From Sphagnum compactum (Eukaryota; Bryophyta; Sphagnopsida; Sphagnales), in the NCBI GenBank assembly GCA_965153455.1, contig OZ234495.1, positions 8,986,875 through 9,050,874 on the forward strand: a stretch of DNA of 64,000 nt, written 5' to 3'. Both the position numbers and the translations under genes were made by a program. Shown one piece after another: positions 50,201 through 60,900 of this stretch (position 1 is the stretch's first letter; each line of letters opens with the position of its first letter). The notes beneath the pieces were generated by a model, which searched no databases, was not told where the DNA came from, and was given only the letters and a program-made list of their open reading frames with translations.

Positions 50201-53200
50201 TGCTCTTAACGTTATCGGAAATCCTTCATTGAGTAGGGGTGCATTGAGGTGGTTTTGTAATGTTTCAACCTATGGTGCAAAAGTTATTGAGTGTTGAAAA
50301 TTTTTGGTTTTAAAAATTCAATCAAATCAAAACTAACCAATTTAAGGAAGTTAGGGTGTGCTTTTGGTGTGGGAAGGTGCACAATGAGTATGATTTTATA
50401 AAGGTGATTTTGTAATTTTCAAACCTAAATTTTCATTTCATTTGTTTTCAATTCAATTGAATCTTAATCCTATTGTTGAATTGAAAATCAATTCAAATTG
50501 CATGCAACTTCATTTAATATTTTCATTTGGATGGAACTTAATTTTCACAAAATAAATTTGGTTATTTCATCAATTAATCAATTGATCATCATCGTTAGTG
50601 CATAACAACATAAAGGGCCCAAATTTGGTTTTTGATATGAAAATGAATTCCAATGTTTGCAATGTACAAAGTTTTTTTTGTTTGTTTGTAATGTATAATA
50701 GTGCATTATGAACTTTACGTTGCATCCATATAGATAAATCTCATTTAACAATGTTTAAGAGAATCCTAATGTATATGTACATCATGGAAAAGTTTGTGAC
50801 TTTTCTAATATGGCCTCAAATGACATGGACAACATCCAAATACAAAAACATTTAACCCAAAAGCTTGTATATATTGTAAGCAATGCATGTTCAAAGATTG
50901 TACCAAAATTTAGAATCATGAAAAGGCATGTATTGGAGGATGAAAAAAAAAGTTAGAAATTATCATCCCACCTTACATAATGGTCAATATTATATTTCAA
51001 AATTGGGCGAATTGTTTTTGGCATACCATTCATATTATTATATAAAAGTTTATAGGAAAAAAAAACTAAAGTCCTTAAAACCGAATAATGGTCATGGCTT
51101 GTCTGATTTTAATCATTACACATGTCTAGGTAATGGTTTGTTTAAAATTGTCACCTCATACATTGTATATTCACTTGTGCCCCATTGGTTGGACTTACTA
51201 AAGTCCATGGGGACTTGTGACAATTCATCATTATTTATCATGATGAAGGTGATTATTTAACATTTTTTGAGATTATGACTGCATCCATTTTTGTCATGTT
51301 CATTTTGGTTCTCCCATAATTGATAACTAATAAATTTTCATAAATTTGTTCTCAAAGTTTACATTGGATGAATATGCATGGAACAAGATAGTTCATCATC
51401 TTAAAAGGCCTCTTAACCAAAAAAATAAACAACAACAACAATAAATGATGGTATTTTGACACCAAATGCTGTCTAGGTTTGGTTCTTATTCTTGAGTTGT
51501 TAATGTTGTATGATTATGAACCACTATTTTTTAAAAATTTTGTGAATGCAAGCTCCAACAATGGTAATGAAGGAAGATTTAATCTTTCTACACGGTGGCA
51601 AGCAATTATTGCAACATGCTTCCTTGCTAAGGAAGCTTGGGTTGGAAGCTTTTTTATGCTAATGTGTTGAAGATGAATGGGGGGATGGAAAGTTAGAATC
51701 AAAAGAAGACAAGTCAAATGTGAGGCAAAAATTTTGGCACAATGTAATTTTTTTCCATTTTCTTTTTGTTAGGATTGTTGTAACTTAGAAGGTTTTTATA
51801 ACTTTGTTTTTTTAAAAACTTCAATTAAAGATAGAGGAGTTATGAAATGGAACTAGCTTTGAAGATTGACTTGAAAAGATATGTTTATGCGATGGATGCT
51901 TAGAAAAAAATGATGATATGTACATTCTTTTTGAAGAAGTAAAGTAATAATTTATAGATCTTGCTTGGAATGTGGGGATGCTTGAGTTGTTGACTATATA
52001 TGGCTACATTTTGATATCAACACCCAAATTTATATACTTTTCTTACTCTACTTGGGTCCTAATGTTACAACTTGTTATTAGATAATTGCATCAACCATAG
52101 ATGTTAATACCTTGAAAACCTTCAATAGTGATATAACTATCAAAGGAATATTTTGTGATATTCCTTTAGGTCACTGAAGAGGTTCAAATGGTTTACAACA
52201 ATTAATAGAATTGAAAGAATGATTTTGTGAAAATTGAAAGTCCATTAGATAGGAAAATTTGTGAGAAACAAACATGGAATCCCATAAAGTTGATCCCCTA
52301 CATTCTTTCTTAGTTACAATATAACTATAGTGCAAATAAGGCTACAAAAAAAATCTTTTTGTGAGTCCTATGGCATGAACCATGGCATATACAACCCAAC
52401 AAACATAAGATTGACATTCATTACTAATCACAATTTAATTAACATGGTTCCCCTTGTTTGATTGAAAACTTTGATTTGGATTTCATCCACCTTGTCACTT
52501 CATGTCACAACTTGGTTACAAATTGTACTGAAACAGATTTCAATCACTTTACAAATTCAATACACAACTCAAATTTAACAAATTGTGGGGTTCTAAATCT
52601 CTATTTTTTTTATCCATTTGAACACAAAAAATACCATGTTGAATTTTTTTAAAGGTCTAATGCACTAGATTGAATGATGGTTAAGGTGAAAAATAGAAAA
52701 AAAATTCAAACTTATTCATTACTTTCGTAAGTGTACATGACATGTACATTTCACATATGAAATTAGATGAATAGAGATAACTACCCATCACAATGTTTCA
52801 TAATTTTTTTGAAGGTAAGCATGAAACCTTTGCATTTCTTTTTGTGGGGAATTTTTTTGTATGGGGTGCATCACACCGATGGGAGTGGGGTAATATAAGA
52901 AAACTAATCCTACTTGACATATAATTTGTAACATTTGCATGCATGCCATTGACATCACAAGGTCCCCTGGGCTTCAATGCATCACAATATAACCATCATG
53001 ATTCCTTGGGGCAAAACATTGATGAATGTACTTGGGGGCTTTCATCCATCATATGAGAATAATGTAGGAAACATGTTTGTTGATTCTAAATGTGTTTTAT
53101 GTCCATTGTATTGAACATAACAACTTGAGTTTGGTTTTGTCCCATATAACATGATGCCAAACTTATTTGGACAAAAATGATAGGTTACATAATGGCCACA

Positions 53201-54990
53201 AAAGGTAATTTTGAAAATTCATTTACATTCATGGTAAACTTAAGTGCTAAAAAATTCAATAAAAAATGTATACACATCAATGTACACTTTGAACATGGGT
53301 GTGTGAATCTAAATTGTATAACCATGTTAGGCCATTTGATTAATGTAAAATCATTTAAGCATTGGTGTAAATAATCCATTGTATTTGTGTCTTATGTAAT
53401 GGCAATGTACAATTAGGTAAAACAATGGAAGTGTACAATTGGGAACATGATTCATGCAGACTACATACTACACAAGGAAAAGTCAACCTTGAAAGACTTA
53501 TCAAATGACAATTTTGATGACAGAATGTGAAATGTTGTGGTGTTTCAATGACAAAGCAATTGAAATTACACTCCAAAACGAAATGGTTAACAATAATTGA
53601 GTGATATCAAAACAAACTTAATTTGTTTATTAAACAAGAATCACATGTTGGTTTCTTATGATTGCAAATCCTATGTAAAATGGTGGGCCATGTATGGCTA
53701 TAGTCAAACCATGAATTTTTGAAACCCACATAACCAATTGATGGATTTATGGGAATTAGCTAAAATGCAATATAAAAGTTGTTATAGTTAGCCACGTCAC
53801 AAGGTTTCATTTCAAATGTGTTTGCCGATTACTTCTAAAACAAGAATGGAAGGTTGGTTTTCTAGGAGGTCAACTATTTGGTGTAGGGTAAAGACTTCGA
53901 CCATAAGCTTTATGAACATAAAGACCTACTCCAATTTGTTTCTTCCATTTTTTCCTGTGATACCTATTTTGTCTCATAGGAAAAGACAAGCGTGACATTT
54001 TTCAAAGTGCCCCTTTAATAGTGAAGGAATAAATATTCTTCGTATTGTGCCCTCCAATTGCATTTTCAAATCATATTCTTATACATGGCACTTCTAGTGG
54101 GGAATACAAATTGCTTCTATTTGCCCATTTTAAATAGTTGCATGCTCTAGTTCATAATGCTATTGTATGATATTAGACATTTGCGTTTTTCATCTTTACA
54201 AGCTATATAATTGCACCATTCATTTTCTATAAATGAATTGGTTGAAAGGTGCAAATAATTAATTTCCTTTATGCATGTAGTGTGAATGTTGATAATTCAC
54301 CAAAAATTTAAAAAGTGTGATTAGGGTAAATATCAATGACAACATAATTATTTTGTCTACTTTTTTTTCTATTAATCATTTGGCCTATATTTGGCACACA
54401 ATGGAATTGAGTACTCTTTATCAAATGTTTTTTCAAAATGTCTTCCAATGTTCAACTAGATGTGAAGAACCCAAGGAATCAATCACAAACTATATTCATA
54501 ACATATGCTCTTGAAACTTTTCAACACAAATATGTAAAACTATGTGCAATCTTTTTAACTAATTAATATAATGTGTATTTTATTTCTATATTTCAAGAAT
54601 CTTGAAAATTACAATTTGTTGTCCATCACATAAATGCAAGGATCCCTTTGAAATTCACATTTACTATGTCATAATAATGACTTCATATTGTGTTTCTTAA
54701 TGTAACTGTAGTATTTTGAAAAGTTCAAAAATATTGCAAATCTAATACCAAGCCCTTGTCACAAAGTCTATTATTTCAAAAGTTTTGAATAGTTAACCTT
54801 TTATGGGTTGATTATTCTATTATGCTTATATGTTGTTCTACCTTTCTCAAATTAACGTAATTATTATCAATCCAATGAGCCAAATCAACAAGCATACAAA
54901 ATCCATGTTTAAGGAATACATAATTTTGATATCCCACATACCTATATAAGAAAACAATCTCACATGAAGTTCTATTGTCCAATGCAATGT
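47295..54990. other. AT-rich intergenic DNA, no gene seen
   Basis: Apart from the 48.7-kb minisatellite and a MITE-like end at 50060-50079 (AAGAACCGCCCAACACTA), I recognise nothing. The 110-codon plus-strand frame at 50928-51260 and short frames at 53-54 kb match no family I know. Confidence 0.35.
48700..49165. repeat. Degenerate minisatellite (AGAACAACAACACCAATGTG type)
   Basis: About 15-18 drifting units of roughly 24-28 bp. Minus-strand open frames of 104 and 134 codons are products of this low-complexity array. Confidence 0.6.
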
Positions 54991-54994
54991 AATC

Positions 54995-57900
54995 TTAGTA
55001 ACCATTATAATAAGGACCACCGTCGATTGGGTAAGATGGATTTTGATTTGTTGGATAAGTAGCTTGGGTTTGATTTTGGGTTCCATCAATTGAAGGCAAT
55101 GTATTCATATATTGAAGGTTTGGGTTTTGTAAATTTGCATATGTTTGATTTTGGGTTCCATCAATTGAAGGCAATGAATTCATATATTGAAGGTTTGGGT
55201 CTTGGAAGTTTGCATATGTTTGATTTTGGGTTCCATCGCTTGAAGCCAATGTATTCATATATTGAAGGTTTGGATCTTGGAAGTTTGCATATGTTTGATT
55301 TTGGGTTCCATCACTTGAAGGCAATGTATTCATATATTGAAGGTTTGGGTCTTGGAAGTTTGCATATGTTTGATTTTGGGTTCCATCAGTTGAAGGCAAT
55401 GTATTCATATATTGAAGGTTTGGGTCTTGTAAGTTTGCATATGTCAAGTTTTCATATTGTGCTTGCTCCATATTATATGGCGCATAACTTGTTGAAGGTC
55501 CTCCTTGGTAATCATATTGCATGTCTATTAAAAAAATGATCACAAATCCACATGAATGCCAATGAATTGTAACCATTAATATCATAAACATTTTTCAACA
55601 ATGCATTGAGGACATAACTTATTTAGAAGTGCACATATGTCACCCATTTAACATTGGTTAAATTAAATAAAATAGCAATCACACACATCATGGAAACATT
55701 ACAATACATTTTTAGTACTCTAATCAATCAAATGTTAGTTTAACATGGTGCATTGTATGACAAACAGTTAATTCAAGTTCTAAAATGAACCCACCAAAAG
55801 AATTATATATATGAGTGTTTAAAATTCTTCTCAAACTTGTGTCAAATGATGACTTCATTGGAATTGCTCTATTTAATTTTTTTGTTTATACTTACATTTG
55901 CTTTGTTCCATTTCTCTAATCACATTGCAAGGATTTTACTTTGAATAGTTTTGGACCTTACTTGTGGGATAATAAAGTTGATTTGGGTCTTGATATTGTT
56001 GTGTCATGGTGTCATAATTGTTCAAAGATGATGGATCTTGGTATTGTGACTGATTTACATAATATGGGTAATCCATTGGAGGCGCATTTGGAACCAATAA
56101 GGTATTAGGCATGTAATTAGGCATGTTTTGTGTGTTTGGATTTGACATAAAACCCCGCGGTTGCATGTTGTAGGCTGGAAATTGCATTTGATTGGATAGA
56201 TAATTTGGTTGTTGCAACCCCACATTGGGTTGATTATTATAACCATATGGTGGCGCTTGAATAATTACAACATTGTTTGGACTGAGACTTGTTGAGCCTA
56301 GAGGCATAGGTGCTTGATTCAATGATGTAGGAATTGTAGTTATCGGGCTTGGGGATATTTGATTTTCTTGGTTTGACTTTACATCCCATTGTTCAATGTC
56401 TATTTGTTTATTTTTATCTTTCACTTTTGTTGATTTTGTGATTTGATTTTCTTCTTGCAAATTTTGGTCATCATCAATTGCAAGGGTTTTTTCTTCCTCT
56501 TTAGTTGGAGATTGTAGCATTTGGGCATCATTAAGTTTGTCATCTCCCTTTGGTAAATCAATGTCATCCTCTTTTCCATCAATGTCTTTTTTCTTGGGCT
56601 TGTATTTTTTCAAAATTGTAAATAACTTGTCTTTTTTTTCTAACATCTTGTCTTTTGTTGCTAACACCTTATCTTTTGTTGCCAACAACTTATCTTTGTT
56701 TGCAACAAGCTTGTCCTTCCATTGCTTTGGTTGGAACTTGTTAAAAACAAATGATGTTGCATGTTTTAATTTTTTGGTGATCGAAGTGTTGTTTTTGTTG
56801 GTTTCCTTAGGAGCTTCTTCTTCTTCTTGTTCCTTAGAACCCTTTTTTTTGGTACAAAATTTTTTACAACATGCAAAATACTTGCACCCAGTCTTGCATA
56901 CGATCTTAGAACAACAACCACACATTTTGCATGGTAACTTGCAACAAATCAATTTTAATGGTCCAATGATGATGCTTAGAGCACCTATTTTATTCAAAAA
57001 CCCTAATCCAAATATCACTGCAAAACATGGAATGAACATGTTACATAAGTAATAGTGCCCACATAAAAAGAGTCACACATGTATTATTTTTTATTGAATT
57101 TGAAAATTAAATGTCTAATACGTGTTTTAGAAACGACATGTTTGTGTGTTTGAAACAAATATTGATTTGAATGGAACATTTTGATGAATTATGTTTGGAT
57201 CAAATTAGATCAATGTTTTATATATAACACTTTTGAGTCATAAGTTTTTGTCACAAACCTGCAACTATAGCTAATATGATGCCAATTATTTTTGCAACAC
57301 TTTTCCAACAAAATTTTACTATCAAACATTTGAAGTCTGTAGCAGCACATTGTCTACAAAGGCAACCCATGTCATTGTTACCACATCATATTGTTACCAC
57401 ATCATACTCAGATGGATCAAGTTGCAAAGTCACTTTGTAGACTATTAGTTTTGTTTTTAATCTCTTCATTTGATTGTAATTATTGCCACCTTAAATCACA
57501 TGGTTGTGAAAACACATGGAAATTTGTTGGGTTGAATTAAATAACGTCATATATTGAATGAAATATTCAACCCTCGAATGTAAAATCACTTATATTAAAC
57601 GTGAACAATCAATGTTTTTCTCTCCCCCACCCCCCAATTTGTAATGTATGTGGTGATCATCCACCATAAGATGATTTAGCCAAATACGGCTACAAAAAAA
57701 CAAAGAAAGTGTATAAAATTTTATTAACAAAAAAACACCCTTCTATTTTTTTGGGGCCACCTATTGAAACAAAATATAGAATCTAGTGATTTAAAAAGAA
57801 AATAAAAAAAATTGCAGACTGAACAACTATGAAAACCCTTATTTCTTGCAACTTTGAGTTTTTTTTTTTTTTTCTCATCTAGCAAAAAATTGCAAAAGAA

Positions 57901-60900
57901 GAAGAAGAAGAAGAAGAAAAGAACCCATTGGTCCATGCACATTTACACTTGTAATAGTTCTATACTTGTAATATTGTTGTATAAATGAAATTTATGAAGA
58001 ATGGCATAACTTACTCGCATGATCCAAAAAATCCTTTGATTTTGTTGCCAATGTTACCTAGAAAACCTCCAACCTTGGGAAACCAACTAAGAGTTGGGAA
58101 GCTCCAACCACCAAACAAGTTACCAAAGAAACCCGAGGAATTACTATCCCCAGTGTAGTTTGTTATAGTGCTTGGATCTGGCATTGTGCCACTCTGAAAA
58201 ACCATATGTCCAAATTATGGGTTTAGGGTTTAGGGTTTAGGGTTATTGAATTAAGAAAATGAAATTGTTGCATTTCCCCCAAAGGGTTTGGTGTGATATC
58301 ATTTCCCCCTCCCCAAATCTACTCCAAAAACTAAATTGTTAATAATCCCCTTGTGGATCCAATACAAAGTTGCAATTTCATGCGATAAAAAGGAAAATAA
58401 ATAAATAAATAATATTTTTAAAAATTTAAAAATCATGTCACATAACAAAACAAAGACAACAAGATAATTTTTTGTTTTTTTGGGGGTATTTAAAAACTTG
58501 GACAAAAGCAAAAGGTGGATGAACTAGGAAGGCATTTTTCCATTACTTGGGTTCCATTGGATTGGACAGTAGCCAGGGTCTGAAATGCACATACACCACT
58601 ATCTACTATATTTCCACCCGAGTCTGTTAAGGTAACTGCATTGGACAAGTAGCATTTTGGAGCATTAGTTATTTACATGTAATTAGAACACTACACATTC
58701 TTTTATATGGAAAATATAAAATATATTAGTGCCCCAAGTTAGATCTAATTTAATTTAATTTAATTTAAGTAATTTAATTAAATAATTAATTTTAGAAGGA
58801 GCCATTTGATTGGCCTATCATCAATATTTTTGGAACATGTGGTACTATTTCCCCCAACATAGAAGCCTAACTATACTTCCCTCCTCTCAAAAGTATGACA
58901 CACTTGCCATGCTTCCCTTTTGTGATGAGCATTGTGGATAAAAGAATTGAAAAAAATTCAAGTTTTGGACAATTCCAAAATAGATATATATTGTAATCCT
59001 TCTCCTTTGGGTTGGTTATATAGGTTGCAAAAGTAAAAATTTAGGGCAAGGCATATGGGACAAAGTGAGGCCTACATTGCTTATACAAGTTGCAAGATGA
59101 AAAAACTTAACTTGGAGCAATGTGAAGCAAGAGGTGTCTTCATATAAAAATATATATTAATATAGTAATTAAATTAGTTTAGTTTTAGAATCATTTTGTA
59201 AGACTAAACATACAATTTCAAGTGGAATAAATAGTGCTCTTATGGAGGAACTTGTGGAACAAATTCTTGAAGTTACATAGGGGAACTAATAATGGAGAGG
59301 CTACAAAATATTGTATCTAGAGAGTGTGGAACACTTTGAATTTCCTTTTTTTTCGGGGTACTCACTCTAGATCCATCTCTAAAGAAAGGTTAAATTTTTC
59401 AACTCTTTGGATGCATTGGCCATTTATTAATACGAATCACACACTTTCAACAAACGAACCGAGAAGGTACCAACAACTACTTCTCTAACCTTGACACGAT
59501 CGTTTTGCCGCTACCATATCACCAGTTACCAATGGGAAATACAATGTCTTCCTTTCGCCGGGAGCAAGGGCAGCTACTTGTGCCTTCATTTGTGTTGTTT
59601 GATGAACAAATAATATCCCAAATATTGTGCCAAATGAAACCAAAAAAAAAACATCCGCCACATTAGTCAAGCTGACCATTCACCACATTAGTCAAGCTGA
59701 CCATCCACCACATTAGTCAAGCCGACCATTCCTTATAAATGTAATGCTATTATACATAGTTTGTCCTCTCTTCAATTGGCAAATCAACACCAAAAAATGG
59801 CAACGGATTATAATATTCCATGGAAATGATAATTGAGTGATGGAGTGGATATATGAAAATTTTGAACAATTTAAAACTACATAAATTACGTATCGTAATG
59901 TAAGGTTAAACAAGACGATGGTTTGGATGAGATTTTATTACCAACGGGTTGCCAATTCCCTCCGTGCAATTTGTAACCTGTCCCAAATGCATACCTAATC
60001 AATCGACACCGTATTTAAAATTGCTCAAAATTATAATTTGTCATGACTTGTTCTCCGGTATCGTAATAAAAAGAATACAAATTCTTCCCACATAATGCAT
60101 GGATTATGATAATCACATAATTACCAATTATTAAATTTAAAAATCCACCGCATTTGTATGAGACATGTGATCATGGATAGATGTGGTTGCAATATTATCC
60201 ATAATTAGAATATAATTTTGAAACAAATATTTTTTCTCAAATTTATTAAACATTTTTTTTCAAAAAAATAATATTCTAATAATTATGGATTACGGATTTT
60301 TTTTAGGGGGTTCAATTTGTTGAACCGCACAACCGCACAAACTGGTGCGTTTGGTCCATTTTACATTCAAACTCGACGACTACGGAGTTTTTGATTCATA
60401 GGAAACACGGAAACTGGAATAGGGTAAGTTAGTATAAACGGCATTACCGAAATCCCGTAGTCGGCTGTGATGTTCCCTATATTCGATATCACGACTTCCA
60501 TAAATCCAGTTCGGGAGGCCGCCTCAAACGAAGGTACCGAAGTGCTTATAATTTTACCAAAAGACCTACAAACACATAATAAATAGACAACACCCTTTAA
60601 AAAAAAGAAAAAAAAACTCCGAAAACTAAAAACCCTTTAAAAAATCACAAGATTCTTTTTTTGGGGTTCAAGTAGGTAGCCAAAAATAAATAAATAAATA
60701 AATATTTCCCATTCCTTATATTATTAGTAACCAAATTTGGCTACATCACAAAATTGAGGGAAAACACACACACACACAAACACACACACACCTTAAACCC
60801 TAAATTGAGGGAAAACACACACACACACACAAACACACCTTAAACCCTAAAACCCTAAACCCCATACATATGTTGGAGAGGAGAGTTAGTAAGTTGTAAG

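Noticed and set aside
50928-51260. 110-codon plus-strand frame as a gene
   Set aside because: No recognisable family, no plausible splice partners and AT-rich composition equal to the surroundings.
55090-55539. 149-codon plus-strand frame with repeats
   Set aside because: Antisense shadow of the five 75-bp repeats in the last HAP2 exon.
56537-57052. 171-codon plus-strand frame
   Set aside because: Antisense of the large HAP2 tail exon; low-complexity Phe/Leu/Ser text from Lys-rich coding DNA.
57259-57370. Separate gene starting at MGC (57370) with an N-myristoylation-like start
   Set aside because: Splicing from 58015 to 57353 joins the pre-membrane exon in frame and continues the HAP2 architecture, which is a better explanation.
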